Shown one piece after another: positions 32,251-44,232 of a DNA stretch of 55,696 bases. Made by a program: the position numbers and the translations under genes. The stretch is from positions 1-55,696 of the forward strand of contig NW_024468300.1 of NCBI RefSeq assembly GCF_002104995.1, given 5' to 3'. The notes under the pieces were generated by a model. That model did not search any database. It was not told the DNA's origin and saw nothing but the letters and a program-made list of their open reading frames with translations. This DNA is from Linderina pennispora (lineage: Eukaryota > Kickxellomycota > Kickxellomycetes > Kickxellales > Kickxellaceae). Numbering within the stretch: position 1 is the stretch's first letter; each line of letters begins with the position of its first letter.

Positions 32251-32355
32251 ATGGCCGCCATTACCAACAACATCGCCTATATGGCAAGCACTGGTGGGTG
32301 GAAGCCTTCCCAGCCTTCTGAGGAGCAGGTTGATAACCTCATCTATAACCTTTAA
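32251..32355 (+). CDS. Small ORF, 34 aa, possibly stefin-like N-terminus
   Basis: ATG GCC GCC context after a clean leader and a TATA box; encodes 34 residues, with MASTGGWKPSQPSEEQVDNL in the middle. The 'GG...QP..E.V..L' pattern recalls the N-terminal trunk of stefin/cystatin protease inhibitors, but the conserved QxVxG loop is absent, and no spliced continuation was found. Could be a truncated gene, a short peptide or chance. Function unknown. Confidence 0.3.
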   Translation: MAAITNNIAYMASTGGWKPSQPSEEQVDNLIYNL

Positions 32356-32612
32356 CCAGACAAACTAGCCAATTCCCATGGTATCGGGGAATTAATCACG
32401 GTTGCTGAGAGTTGTTCTATCGAATAGCTGTTACGTTTATAGTATGAATTGAACTAAAGCTAATCAAATTGCCGAGCAAGTGCTTTGGACATGTATTTTG
32501 CATGGATTCTATCCCAAAAGAGTCGGGTGTCCATTATACCTTTCAAATATAGGACTAGAAGAGTTTACCATGGTCACCTTTTTGTTCCTCATGTCCTTTC
32601 TCAGTTCTCACA

Positions 32613-34361
32613 ATGCCCTCGCTCGCACAGAATTTACCTGTGATCATCGCGGAACGTGTATTGCATTTCCTGATACTCGGGGATACCATTGAAGAAGCGT
32701 GGCGAACTCACAGCAATGCTACATTTAGGTGCCTCCGACCCGTATCGCAGCTGTGCCGTTCGTGGCGTGCTGCATCGGTGGACCGTTTGTTCGAGCATGT
32801 ATGTCTTGATTTAGACACCACGCTTGATGCACACCTGGCATTTACACTTCGACACTGCCGGAAGACTAAAGAAGTAGTGCTGTTTGTCAACACAGAATCG
32901 GTTTTTGACGGCTCTGCGCTAGCCAGGCTGTTTTCAAAGCTCTTCAGGAACAAAGTTTTTCCGTCTGCGGTAAAACTCGACCTTTACCTTGAAGGTAAAC
33001 TGCCTGCAGAAGAAAATTCTAATCCCCGGCACGCAAATAACATTCACGGGTTCCTCGAGGCGATTCAGCGCCTGTTTCCTGCGGCAGTATATACCACTGT
33101 CTTTCACGGGTGGCCCGAAGCGAGTGAAAGCTGGCCGCTGCTCGCAGTCGAGCTACTGAGAGGTCTTTTTCTGCGGAATACGAGGGTGTCATGTAGTGAA
33201 ATCTGGCTGACAACTGTCCCTGGACTCATTTCAGACGATGCCTGCCTGCAGGGCATTAATGCGACTATCATGTCCCCTTCATCCCACTTCATCGAAATCG
33301 TTCGTCGCAGTGCCCCTGCCTTGCAGCACTTGCGCCTAAAGCTTGGCCAGTCTTTTATTTTCAAGAGGGTTGTGGCTGGTGATGATGGAGCAGGGCCTGT
33401 GTTTTCGCAATTGCGTAGACTTGAACTGTTCTCGTCCACAGACAGGTCAGCACTTGCAGATGGCAGACTCGTTTCGCCAGATGGCACGCCATTCCCTGCG
33501 CTGGAAACCCTTTCTTGCCACATGTCATATCCATTCGGCAACGATGTTCTTCTTCGCGGAAATGGGCAGTCTCTCCGTGTCCTTGATATCTACATCTCGA
33601 ACGAGCTTCTCGATGTGTTTGAGCGGTGCAATGTATTTGCAAGCCAGAGGTTCACTGCACTTGCTTGCCTGAAACTAGGGAATCTCCAGGGCGAGCATGG
33701 TGTGATTGATAGAGCGCGCGTGGTGCGCATCTGCAATCTATTCCAGCAGAAAACAGTTGTTGAGGTCTTGGGCCGTGTTGACTTTCTATACGACACATTG
33801 CAGCCATATCTCGGCGACATGGCTCGGACGATCCGTGTGCTGGATATCCCGCAGCTGGAATGTACCTTTGAGCAGATTGACATGCTAATCAGCTCGCTTC
33901 CTTTCCTTCAGATGCTGTCGGCCACCTGTCTTAAAAGCGCTGCCCTTGCGAGCGAGGTAGATTCTGTGCATGCCACTTGCACTGGCATGTGTGCAGTCAA
34001 GAAATCAGTCGGTCGTGTCGCCAACAGATTTGGCAACCCAGCTCAGCTGCATTTTGACACCCATTTGGATATCGCCTGCCAAACAGTGGGCTTCGCTGGC
34101 TCAGTGTACGCATCTGGTCCTCCGATCTCACAGAGACTAATCGACCTGGATATTCGCATTGAGCGGGCCAACAAACGCATGCAGGCAATTCGTCTTTGTA
34201 TCATCCTCGCTATACTATGCCCCTCCGTTCGAAGCTTTACCTACTACTCAAGGACATCCGAGCTTACAGTTGACCGCTCTCGCTTTACGTCCAACAAGGA
34301 GTTTCAGAAGCTGACGGCGCGCGTGAGATCCAGCATCGACAATTGCCTTGATATGCATTAG
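32613..34361 (+). CDS. F-box/leucine-rich-repeat-like protein
   Basis: 582 aa, intronless. F-box-like start (LPVIIAERVLHFLI ... LRPVSQLCRSWRAASVDRLFEHVCLDLD) followed by irregular leucine-rich repeats (FPALETLSCHMSYPFG, LRVLDIYIS, FTALACLKLGNL). Same expanded family type as 16591-18261. An AATAAA-like signal follows about 40 bp after the stop. By analogy a substrate adaptor; no direct evidence. Confidence 0.7.
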   Translation: MPSLAQNLPVIIAERVLHFLILGDTIEEAWRTHSNATFRCLRPVSQLCRSWRAASVDRLFEHVCLDLDTTLDAHLAFTLRHCRKTKEVVLFVNTESVFDGSALARLFSKLFRNKVFPSAVKLDLYLEGKLPAEENSNPRHANNIHGFLEAIQRLFPAAVYTTVFHGWPEASESWPLLAVELLRGLFLRNTRVSCSEIWLTTVPGLISDDACLQGINATIMSPSSHFIEIVRRSAPALQHLRLKLGQSFIFKRVVAGDDGAGPVFSQLRRLELFSSTDRSALADGRLVSPDGTPFPALETLSCHMSYPFGNDVLLRGNGQSLRVLDIYISNELLDVFERCNVFASQRFTALACLKLGNLQGEHGVIDRARVVRICNLFQQKTVVEVLGRVDFLYDTLQPYLGDMARTIRVLDIPQLECTFEQIDMLISSLPFLQMLSATCLKSAALASEVDSVHATCTGMCAVKKSVGRVANRFGNPAQLHFDTHLDIACQTVGFAGSVYASGPPISQRLIDLDIRIERANKRMQAIRLCIILAILCPSVRSFTYYSRTSELTVDRSRFTSNKEFQKLTARVRSSIDNCLDMH

Positions 34362-34410
34362 GAATCGCTTTGTTCAAGTGGTGGTTTTGTTTGAGATGTG
34401 TGAATAAAGT

Positions 34411-34925
34411 CTATTTTAATACTGTTACGCGCCCGACCCAGCTATCGTCTGAGTCACCTGCCATGTCGACGACAGGGACCGCCGCGTCGGGCATCAATAA
34501 GAGCCCTGATGCAGCCTGTTCAGCGGAAATGTCCACCAGCCTTTGATGCACTATGCAGGCAGCGGCCAGTGTTCGCTCGCTCCTGGCCATCTGTGAGAGA
34601 TGCGGATATTGACTACCGCAGGATACAGATGCTGGAACCACTAAACATTGAATTAACAAAATTGAAGGGGAAAGGAGAGGAAGACCACAAGCGCCCTGCA
34701 TCGCCCTTTTTGAAGATTCCGCTATTGCGTTCAGATGCTGCACAGCAGCGAAACCCGAGCAACAAGCTGTGCTCGGTGTACCATATGCGTCCGTTCGATC
34801 GATGTTTCCATCGGTTCAGGGCTGGGGCTACTCTCGCTGTCGGCCGATGTGACAACTGACATGGCATCGCCATGCTGGACATCATAGGCCGCGCAACACT
34901 GGTTCCTCATTTGCGGCTCAACCAT
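34411..34925 (-). other. Possible small unrecognised gene
   Basis: Two minus-strand open stretches have plausible composition: 34925-34731 (SVVTSADSESSPSPEPMETS) and 34743-34411, ending DMAGDSDDSWVGRVTVLK. They are in different frames; a missing intron or an indel could join them. No family recognised. Mentioned because the 741-bp gap holds nothing else. Confidence 0.22.
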
Positions 34926-35102
34926 ACGTTCTCTACTGCCCAGGATGATGCCAGTGACCAGAGGGAAGCGTGATCACAGTATGCAGTCTGCCATAAACTC
35001 TTTTCAATGCTACAGTGGGGTCAAAATGATAGTGGAGCAGGGACTCGCGCTAGATTTCCATTACCTCATGCCTTTTCTTTCCTAGTACCTTTCAAGCCAC
35101 AC

Positions 35103-36257
35103 ATGATGACCTCACCAAAACCAGCACAGATAGTTGCGCGTGTACAGAGTCTGCAGACAGTATCAGTAGAGGTTTCGAACCAGCTTCGGAAGCAAGCGAT
35201 GCAGTGGATGCAAACGCAGCAAATCCGGCTCGAAGGCCTGGGCGACTCTGAGCTTGAAGACACCGAGGACATCGATACCAGTATGAACGAGCTCATGCAA
35301 TGCGTCCTATACACAGAGATCCGCAAGGACATACGCCAGCTAACAGACTCGCTGGAGACAGTGCAGTTCAATCTGTTCAGCAGCCGGCAAAACACGTCGA
35401 TGGACCTGTCTGAGCCAGTAGAGCCCAACAGGCAAAAATGCGCAGAGGCGTGGGAGAGGACGCAGGTGATTGCCAAGCAGCTGTACGAAGCATGCATGGA
35501 GGTTGACGAGTGGCGACGCACGGCGGTGATTGCCGGGTTTGTTGAGAAGCACCAGCCAGAGGACTGCTCGTCGGTGGAATCGACGAGGTCGACAAAGTCG
35601 GTGCGGCTGCCAATTGAGCAGATAATCATGGAGGCGAGGGAGCGCCAGAGGCAAAGGAAGAGGGCGAGCAGCCTGGGCACGCAGCGTGCAGTGTCAGTGA
35701 ACGGGGATGCGTGGGGCGCAAGTCCGCCGCCAATAAGCAGGCTGATGCAGGCCGAGCTCGAGGCCAACGAGCTCCGTCCGCAGCCCAAGTCGCCGTTGCA
35801 TTCGAGTACCCCTGATGCCGTTCTGTCACCATCGGGCGACGCGCTGACGCAGCCATTAGCGACATTGCGGCTGGTGAACGACTCTGCAGACACAGATACG
35901 CATCGCCGGCGCACGTACTGCAATGATGTGCGGATTGTGGGCTGGGCAACGACCGGCCGCGGACTGGACGTGCACACAGAGTTCAAGGTCTTTGCGCACC
36001 TCTCTGCTGGCGGCAATGTGACAGTGATGCGCCGGTACACCGACTTTGTCGTGCTGCGTGAGGTGCTGTGCGAGCGGTACCGGACATTCCGGAAGCGTAT
36101 CCCACATCTACCGCACAAGCAGGCGTTTGGCAAGTTTGATGACCAGTTTTTGAAGAAGCGCGAGAGCGGGTTGCAATTCTTCTTGGCATACGTCGTGCTT
36201 CACCCGGTTATTGGCGCAAGCACAGTTGTTCGCCAGTGGTTCGAGGGCGCACCATAA
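35103..36257 (+). CDS. PX-domain (phosphoinositide-binding) protein
   Basis: 384 aa from MMTSPKPAQIVARVQ; an upstream in-frame ATG at 35007 would add 32 residues. The N-terminal half is helical (QLRKQAMQWMQTQQIRLEGL, RKDIRQLTDSLETVQFNL), possibly coiled-coil. A basic linker RERQRQRKRAS follows, then a C-terminal PX domain: VRIVGWATTGRGLDVHTEFKV, MRRYTDFVVLREVL (the arginine that grips the 3-phosphate) and IPHLPHKQAFGKFDDQFLKKRESGLQFFL. Likely recruited to endosomal PI3P membranes; not a standard sorting nexin because no BAR domain is seen. Confidence 0.8.
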   Translation: MMTSPKPAQIVARVQSLQTVSVEVSNQLRKQAMQWMQTQQIRLEGLGDSELEDTEDIDTSMNELMQCVLYTEIRKDIRQLTDSLETVQFNLFSSRQNTSMDLSEPVEPNRQKCAEAWERTQVIAKQLYEACMEVDEWRRTAVIAGFVEKHQPEDCSSVESTRSTKSVRLPIEQIIMEARERQRQRKRASSLGTQRAVSVNGDAWGASPPPISRLMQAELEANELRPQPKSPLHSSTPDAVLSPSGDALTQPLATLRLVNDSADTDTHRRRTYCNDVRIVGWATTGRGLDVHTEFKVFAHLSAGGNVTVMRRYTDFVVLREVLCERYRTFRKRIPHLPHKQAFGKFDDQFLKKRESGLQFFLAYVVLHPVIGASTVVRQWFEGAP

Positions 36258-36355
36258 TATACAAGGAGCTGTCATGTGCCCTATGTACCAGGAGGCGATT
36301 TTTTTTCTTAATCCACATCGCATATTCAGTACTCAAAAGCTACATTTTCGCTGTC

Positions 36356-37207
36356 ATGTCAGAACGCAAGGTCCTCAACAAATATATTCCGCCAGACTTT
36401 GACCCGTCCAAGATCCCGCGGCTGCGGCAGGGCAAAGACAAGCAGATTAAGGTGCGCCTAATGGCACCATTCTCGATGCGGTGTGCAACCTGTGGGCAAT
36501 GGATTGGCAAGGGCACAAAGTTCAACGCGCGCAAGGAGTCAGTCGAGGGCGAAAAGTTCCACTCGATCCAAATCTATCGGTTCTACATCCGGTGCCAGCG
36601 GTGCGCAGCAGAAATCACGTTCAAAACGGACCCCGAAAATATGAACTACCAGGTGGAGAAAGGTGCGCAGCGCAATTTTGAGCCGTGGCGGGAGGAGAAG
36701 GAGATTAACGAGAGGATCCAGCAGCAGCGCGAGGAGGAGGAGGAGAACGACCCGATTAAAGCGCTGGAGAATCGGACCGAGGAGAGTCGCCGGGAAATGG
36801 AGATCCTGGATGCGTTGGATGAGATTCGGACGCAGAATGCCAGAGGCGAGCGCCTGGGCACCGATGACATCTTGGAGGCAGTTGTGGAGCGGGCCAAGGA
36901 CGAGGATGACAAGCGCAAGCGGGAGGAAGACGAAGAAGACGAGAGGCTGGCAAGGCAGGTGTTTAGAACTGCTGGTGGGCAGCGCGTGAAGCGGGCGAAA
37001 GAGGACGACGAGATCGAGCGAGTGAGGCAAATGAAGAATGTGGTGAAAAGCGTCGCAAAGCAGGCCAAGCCCGCGAAGTCCTTGTCGCTGGCTGATCTGG
37101 GCATCAAGTGTGTCAAGCCAAAGGCAGACACTAAGAGGCCACAAGCAACACTGTCCGGTATGCTGGGGGCATATGGCAGTGATTCGGACGATGAGGATGG
37201 CGAGTAA
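36356..37207 (+). CDS. YJU2: Splicing factor YJU2 (CWC16 family)
   Basis: Spliceosomal step-one factor that acts with Prp2/Cwc25 at the branch-site reaction in the nucleus. 283 aa from MSERKVLNKYIPPDFDPSKI, the near-invariant start of Yju2/CCDC94. Four cysteines (43, 46, 80, 83; MRCATCGQW and IRCQRCAAEI) form the zinc site, followed by TFKTDPENMNY and the EKGAQRNFEPWREEKE motif. The C-terminal half is charged and coiled-coil. The upstream ORF extension to 36236 is rejected because homologues begin at MSERK. Its stop is 46 bp from the converging SLH1 gene. Confidence 0.95.
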   Translation: MSERKVLNKYIPPDFDPSKIPRLRQGKDKQIKVRLMAPFSMRCATCGQWIGKGTKFNARKESVEGEKFHSIQIYRFYIRCQRCAAEITFKTDPENMNYQVEKGAQRNFEPWREEKEINERIQQQREEEEENDPIKALENRTEESRREMEILDALDEIRTQNARGERLGTDDILEAVVERAKDEDDKRKREEDEEDERLARQVFRTAGGQRVKRAKEDDEIERVRQMKNVVKSVAKQAKPAKSLSLADLGIKCVKPKADTKRPQATLSGMLGAYGSDSDDEDGE

Positions 37208-37253
37208 AGGAATGCATTCAAGTCAATACTATATATTTGCTGCTAAGCCCCTG

Positions 37254-40200
37254 TTACTGGTACTCCTTAAGACGCTCCTTGCTAATGTACTGCGACTCTG
37301 CGTCCAGCGCCATGCGATCCGCACCGACGGTGATTTGCACCTCCATCTCCTGGTCAAGCCCCAGGTATGCATCGCTGATCAGGTACAGCTTTAGCGTGTA
37401 GGCGCCAGGCTGCGACGGTGTAATGAACGCAAGCTTGGCAGACCTCGCCTCAGTATCCCTGTGTTTCTTGACTGCAACCTCGCCCGAATTTGACCACACG
37501 CCCGACTCCTCAGGCTTTCCCTGCATGTTAATCCGCTTAATGGCCAGCAGCTCGTCGCCCTGGGCCAGCACCACCCACCACCCCTCGTACTGCGTCTTGC
37601 CAAATCTTGGCGTCAGCGCCTGCCCGGTCTCGCGCAAAAACTTGGGCTTCCTGAGGGATGACTGGATCCGGCCGTATCTAACATCGACAACAATTGAATG
37701 CTGCGTCATCGGATCCAGGCCATTGAGGGACGAGAGCTTCTTTGGCTTGCCTGATCCGTCCCGCAGGGCGCTGCCAGGGGCCACGGAGATGTCGACTGGC
37801 GGCAGCGCCCGGATCGCCTCGCACCATTTCTCCGTGTGCTCGGAGCCGGTGGGACGGAACAGCGCCTTCAGCTTATTGTCGGGCATCACCAGGAGGTCGC
37901 CGAGGCAGCGTGCCTGCGAGTTTTTGCCGAACATCCTGCGAATCTCGTCCATTGAGATCTCTGGCTCAAGCTGGCGCAGCGGCGACTCGTCGGGCATCGA
38001 CGCCTGCTTGATCGCCTGCATCACTTGCATGGTCGCCAGGGCCTCGTCGACCTTGCCCAGATACGCCGCGACATCCACCATCGCCTGCAAGATACGGATC
38101 GACGAGTCCAGGACTGTCCGAGTATCCGTCATATAGTCGCTGCTGGGTAGCGTGCCGCGCACCAGGTGCTTCTGCACGAGCAGATTGGCCTTTGCGTGCG
38201 GACTCAGGTAATCGACGGTGCCGCGGGCGAGCTTGAATGGAACCTCGCGCTCCAGCTCGCGATTCAGCAGATCCTCATTGTGCCGCACTGGCAGCTCGGC
38301 CCACTCGGCCGCCTCGCTCATTAGATGCAAGAGGTCGCAGAATCGGTTGCTGCTGTCAATGCTGGCAAGGCGTTGGGCAAATGTGCGCATGGTCGTGTGC
38401 GACAGGTAGTACTGCGAGGCAATCTTGCCTAGAGCCGTCGGTGCGACGGTGACACCGCCCGCATCCAGGTCATGCGTAACGGTGACGCACAGCGCCTGCT
38501 CGAGGTCGCGGAAGCAGCCCATGATTAGCTTCGATAGGTACTCGTTGACGCCGCTCTCCGATGGCTCTTCGACACCATAGAAGGTCGGGTTCTGCCGCAG
38601 CCTTCTGTACAGGTATGTCCACGAGAGGTAATCGACAGCGTCCTGCGCGCTCTTGATTGCACCTGCGGCAACCTCGGCATTGATGTGCTCGGCCAAATGC
38701 TTGTGCAGAGAAGACTCGACAGGGAACGGCTCGTGGAGGAACTTTTTGTAAAACTCCTTTTTCGTGTCGGTTACAAAGATGCGCGCAATGGCCTGGTCAT
38801 CGAACTGCGGGCGGCCAGCACGACCGATCATCTGCAGAACATCAGTGATGGGGAAGTCCACGTAGCCCTTGGACGGTGCATCGAAGAACTCGGTGCCCTT
38901 CAGGATCACCAGGTGCGCAGGCAGGTTGACTCCCCAAGCCAGCGTCGATGTGGCAACCAGGATCTGGATCTTGCGGTCGTGGAAGAGCTGCTCGCAAATC
39001 CGTCTATCGTTCTCGGTTAGACCGGCATGATGCATGCCGATTCCAAAGCTCAGCGACAAGCGCAGGTTCGCATCTTGGGTGCGCGCCAACACAGCCTCGA
39101 TCTCCCAGTCGTCCATGTGCAAAAAGTGCCGCGGGTTGTCTTCGACGCCGCAAAAGGCGATCAGATCCTGCGCCGTCAAGCGCGTCTGGCGACGTGAGCT
39201 CACAAAAATAATGACGGGCTTGGTTGGCGAGTGCGTGCGGATGGCTCTATACGCTGGCCGGTTCATCGACGCCATGCGTGGACAGTAGTGACGGCCCGGG
39301 AACCCGTCAATGTAGATTTCCAGAGGCACCGGGCGCACGCTGTGCCGGAAATTGTACAGTCCAACCTTGGCGATGCCGAGCCAGTCTGCCAGATCGCGCG
39401 CATTGGCCAGTGCTGTAGAGAGCCCAACAACGCGCACAGACTTGCCGGTCTGCGCTGCAATGTAGTTCATGCGCGATACAATCACCTCGAGAATCGGACC
39501 GCGGTCTCCGCCAAGCAAATGGATCTCATCAATGATCACCAGCGACACGTTCTGGACGTACTCACGTGCATGCCAGGCACGGCTGACACCGTCCCACTTC
39601 TCGGGCGTCGTGATGATAATGTCAGCGTTGCGGATAGACTCCGGATCAGGCGACACGTCGCCAGTCATCTCCACCAGCGTGCGGCCCATGGGTCCCGTCA
39701 GACGCTTGCCCCAGTCGGCCACGCGCTCTTTGACAAGAGCCTTAAGCGGCGCAATATACACAACCTTCTGCTTTGGGTGCTCCCGGAACGCCCACCACAT
39801 GGCCAGCTCGGCAGCAATGGTCTTACCGGAACCGGTTGGGGCGCCCACCAGGGCGTTGAACGGCTGGCGGTAGAGCGTGTGGAAGATCTGGGTCTGCACG
39901 GGGTTAAAGTGCGAGAACCGCGACGCGCAGATCTCCTCCAAAACTGGGTCGTTGAGCGCAGAGACTGGCAGCGGCTGGAGATCCAGCAGATCGGTGTGCG
40001 TCTCGTGGTGCTCGGGCAGCATCAGGTGCTTGAATGATACAGCTGTAACGGTCTCGGCACCGATCCAGCGATCCGAAACAGCGCGGATGAAGATCTGTGC
40101 AGGCAGGGGCTCATGCACGGGGATGGTGAACACAGAGACCTTTGGCTCTCTGTATCCCTTTTTGCGCAGCAGCACGTTTTCAGTGTGGTAGATCTCGGTG

Positions 40201-43200
40201 TTGTCCGCATCCTCGACCCAGATCCAGAACGCCTCAGCGAAACCGTGCACGCGATCGCTCCACTCAAAGTCTGCTGTCACTGTCAACGTCACCTGCAGCA
40301 CGCCTCTGGTAATTGGTACAATCTGCGCGTCCAGCTCCAGCCTCGGGAACTGGCGCACGGCGGCGGCCAGAATCGGCCCGTACCGGTGATTATGCACCAG
40401 GGCACCGAGCTCGCCGCTATCCATTTCATACAGCCTCTCCATGTCGACAGTCATCCCGCTGTCGCTCTCCAGCCGGCGCATGATGTCGTGCGGTAGGTTG
40501 AACTGCTTGAGCGGGTGTTCGAACGGCCACATCTTCTTCTCAATCGACTTGCTCAGAGACAGCGCGACAGCAGCCGCCGGCCCCCAGCTGCGACTCAAGG
40601 CAATCTCAAACAGCGCGCGGATAATCCGTGCGCCATTCTGGGCCACATACGCGGTGTCCGAGACAAGTGAAAAGTCCTCGATCCTCACACGCGAAATGCC
40701 CGCCTGAAGCAGCACACTTGTCTTGCCGTGCTGGCTGTCGATTCCGCCCTTGACGTCACAGCAGCAAGCGCTTTTGAGCAGCAGCTTGAGCTCCTTTTCC
40801 TCAGTGTTGCGGGTGCGGATCTGGTCGAACTCCTTGCTGAGACTGAGCATCGCGATGCCATCAGCCTCGGTCATGCGCGGGCGCATCGTCTGGTTGAACA
40901 CTTCGACGCTCTCGTGGCGCAGATAATACGACGACGAGATGCGGCCCAGATCCTTGGCGGCCATGAAGCCCGTCGCTGGGTCAAACACGATCATCTGCAG
41001 GCGTGCAAGCTCGCGCGCGGCATTCCTAATCAGCTCGCTGCGTCTTTGTCCAAGCATCGGGTCATCGACCATCTCGTCACCAGACAGGCCGTAGACAGTC
41101 GGGTTGCGCTGCATGCGGATGTACATGTATGTGTATCCGAGCCATGCCACGCCCTCTTCGACATTGGTAACCGTGCCCAGCGTGATCTCCGCGTTGAGAT
41201 TGTCAATCATGTTGCTGGCGAATTTGGACTCGATCGGGTGCTGCATGGTGATGGCCGACACGTAGTGCTGCAGCCGGTCGTGGGTGGTCAGGATGTAGCC
41301 GACACCATGCGACTCGTACTGCGGGCGACCAGCGCGGCCGAAAATCTGCAGCACGTCGAGAATAGACAGATCAACAAACGAACCCTTCTGCGAATCGTAC
41401 ACCTGTGTGCCCTTGATTACGACCGCATAGGCTGGCAGATTGACACCCCACGCCAGCGTCGACGTGGCAGCACAGTACGCGCACGACACCCGCATCAAAC
41501 ATCTGCTCAACCAGGTTGCGGTCCGAGCGCAGCATGCCGGCGTGGTGGATCGAGAATCCGTCGCTGAACAGCTCTGCCATCTCGCGGTTCTTTGATTTGG
41601 CCACGCCCCCTGCCAGTCTCCTGTACTGCGGTGACTCCTTGTCGCCAGCAAACATATCAAGCGTGCCTTCCTGCATGGCCAGCTCGCGAATGGCCTTGGC
41701 AGTGTTGACGGTCTCCTTGCGGGCATGCACAAAGACCATGACCTGGTGCCCCTCCGACACCAGCTGCTGCACGCGGTCGTAGCACACGCGGTTCAGCAAC
41801 CGTGTTGTCGCCGGGGTGCCGGCCTTTCCGTGGACACCGACAAAGTGCTGCTCGAGCGGTACGGGACGGAACCCAGAGTCAAAGTAGAACATGCCCTTAT
41901 GCAGGTTGACGCCCAGGAAGCCGGCCACGTCCATGTAGTTGGGCAGGGTCGCCGACAGACCGACAAGGCGGATCATAGACTGGCGGCTCTCGACTTGGCG
42001 CTGCGTGCGGGCAATCAGAGTCTCGATGACACTGCCGCGGTCTTCATTGAGCAGATGGATCTCGTCGACAATCAGCAGCTTGACCTTGTCCACCAGATCC
42101 ATATCGCCGCTGCTCTTGCGCGTTACCACGTCCCACTTCTCGGGCGTCGTCACAATGATCTGCGTCGCGTTGACCTCAGCCTTGGTCAGCTGCATGTCGC
42201 CGGTGAGCTCACGGCACTGAATCCCGAGCCACTTGAGCCGGCTCTGGTATTTCTCGACCACCTCGGCCGCCAGCGCCTTCATGGGCGCCACGTACACGAT
42301 CTTGAAGTCCGACTTGGCCACGACGAACTCTGGCTTGCGTGATATGTCCTGCCAGTCGAGGTCGGCTGGCGACGGCGAGCAGTACTGCGAGATCGTGCGA
42401 AGAATTGTCAGCAGGGCGACGTCGGTTTTACCAGCTCCGGTAGGCGCCGATAGCAGAATATTCTCGTTGGTACCATACGCCGTCGGGTAGATGATGGACT
42501 GGATGCGGTTCAGCGACGTGTACTTGCGGAACGTGTACCGGCATAGTGGATCCATCTCGCCGATCATGACCGGCGTCTCCGTCAGTCGCTTTGGCGCAGG
42601 CTTGGTGATCGGAATCGTGATCTCCTCATGGTCGGGGTACTCGTCGCGCGACGTGCCTACTGGCAGCGAGTAGCGTGTGCCAAACATCGACAGAATGCTA
42701 CCGCCGGCGGCTCTGCCGCTGGACGTGTATACATGTGGGTATTTTTCTGCTTCACGCGACGCGGGTAGAAGCACCTCCTCGTGGCGCTCCATCAGCTGGC
42801 GCTCGCGAGCGCGCAACAGGTCAGCACCAAATCCCAGTATCTGCGCCGACTTTTGCTCCTCGGTCTCGTCCTTGGCGTCGTTGTTTGCAGCACGCTTGCC
42901 CTTGCGCTTCTCCTTCAAGATCTCCTTCTGCAGGGCGAGCTCGCTGGCCGTCTGGATTGACGCCTGCACACCTGGTAGGGCCTTTTTCTTGAGTGCTGCC
43001 TCGGCCTTGGCATAGTCCGATTCCCTGGAGATGCGGTCCACGATCTCGGCGCGCTGCGAGATCAGGTCGCCCAGAAAGTCCATGCTGCTGAAGCCGACCA
43101 GCTCCAGCAGCTGGCCCTGGATATCTGTGTCGCTGCGGTCGGACCGCAGCAGCGTGAAGATCTCCGTGCACATTACTTCGGCAGCCTCTGGCCCCAGCCC

Positions 43201-43743
43201 CGCAGTCGCTGCCTGGCAGCGCGCTATGAGCCACTTTCTGCCATACTTTTCGGTGTCCTGGCTCGCCAGCTGCGCGCGCTGCTGGTCCTGCGATTGCTCC
43301 AGCTCGTGGATGAATCCAGACAGGTCAGGTCGCAGCAGAATCGCCGGGATGGTAGCAGGCGGCAGGGCGCGGCGCGGTGGGAGCGGCGGCGGGCCAGAGG
43401 AATGGGGCGCCTGCAGAGTGGGCTGGCCGAACTGATTCAGTAGCTGCTGGTTGACACGCCGCTCTCGCTCGATGCTCTGCTGCAGCTCCGCCCACAATGC
43501 CTGGGATGCGCCTGGTGGTTGGCTGGTGTTGCCGCTGGCTGCCTGGGCAGTGGGCTCGTCATCCTCCTCGACGCTCTTGCCCTTGCCCTTTCCTTTGCCC
43601 CTGCCGGCAGCTGGCTTGGAGCTGGCTTCGAACAAATCCAGTGATGCCTCACGATCGCTCAGCAGCTGGTCGCGTCGCGAGTCGCGGAAGCGCAGCAAAT
43701 CAGTAAACGTCGGAATGCAATCGGTGGTGCTGTTCAATGGCAT
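37254..43743 (-). CDS. SLH1: SLH1/ASCC3 double-cassette RNA helicase
   Basis: Ski2-like helicase of the ribosome-quality-control trigger complex, which splits collided ribosomes. About 2162 aa once one base is discounted. Cassette 1: SAPTGAGKTDVALLT (about residue 431), IVDEIHLLNEDRG, LVGLSATLPN, GRAGRPQYESHG. Cassette 2: GAPTGSGKTIAAELAMWW (about 1298), IIDEIHLLGGDRG, GLSTALANARDLADWL, IGRAGRPQFDD; each is followed by a Sec63-type domain. TNEN before the first P-loop and GKTDVA rather than GKTNVA favour SLH1/ASCC3 over BRR2. An extra base in GG at 41466-41467 shifts the frame exactly between VVRVLCC and TSTLAWGVNLPA. The ATG at 43743 (MPLNSTTD) is preferred to 43803. Confidence 0.93.
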
Positions 43744-44232
43744 AGTAAAAAATAATAAAAATATCAAACTGTCAGCATGTAAAAGCGAGAAAGACTGCGG
43801 CAAGGACCGGCTTCCAGATACCTGAGCGCTTTCGTGCGAGCTGCATGCAGCACCCCAGCTCGCCTTGGCGCTCCGTGTGCGCCAGATGACCGCCTCAGGA
43901 TCGGGGGAGCGCTTGAATTTTCAGTACTGGGGGTTTTCTCGAACCCAGAGCCAGTGCTGGGCGCGAAACCTGGGTGGACGCGCAACACAAGCGCTTTTTT
44001 GCCACTGCCAAAAATTTTCTTTGCACTTTCCCTTCCCCTCTCTTCCTCCTCTTCTTTTATTATTACAGCGCTTCAATTTCAAAGTAACTCTTGGTTAAAT
44101 TTTTATTCTACACCTTATTTCCCTTCTGCATCTCTTAATCTCGTTACATTTCGCTCCTCTCGAATTGAACTGAGACTTTCCCAAAAAAAAACCCCCCCTT
44201 TATTATATTTTGAGAAGCGCGTTTGGATAAGC
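43744..44232. other. Divergent promoter between SLH1 and the PP2C gene
   Basis: 489 bp shared upstream region with pyrimidine-rich tracts on the PP2C side. No gene seen. Confidence 0.5.

Noticed and set aside
35165-35185. tRNA B-box-like GGTTCGAAACC on the minus strand
   Set aside because: It lies inside the PX-protein coding sequence, with no A box, acceptor stem or cloverleaf around it.
37254-43743. BRR2 instead of SLH1/ASCC3
   Set aside because: The segment before the first P-loop (TNENILLSAPTGAGKTDVA) follows the ASCC3/SLH1 pattern, and the N-terminus lacks BRR2-type sequence.
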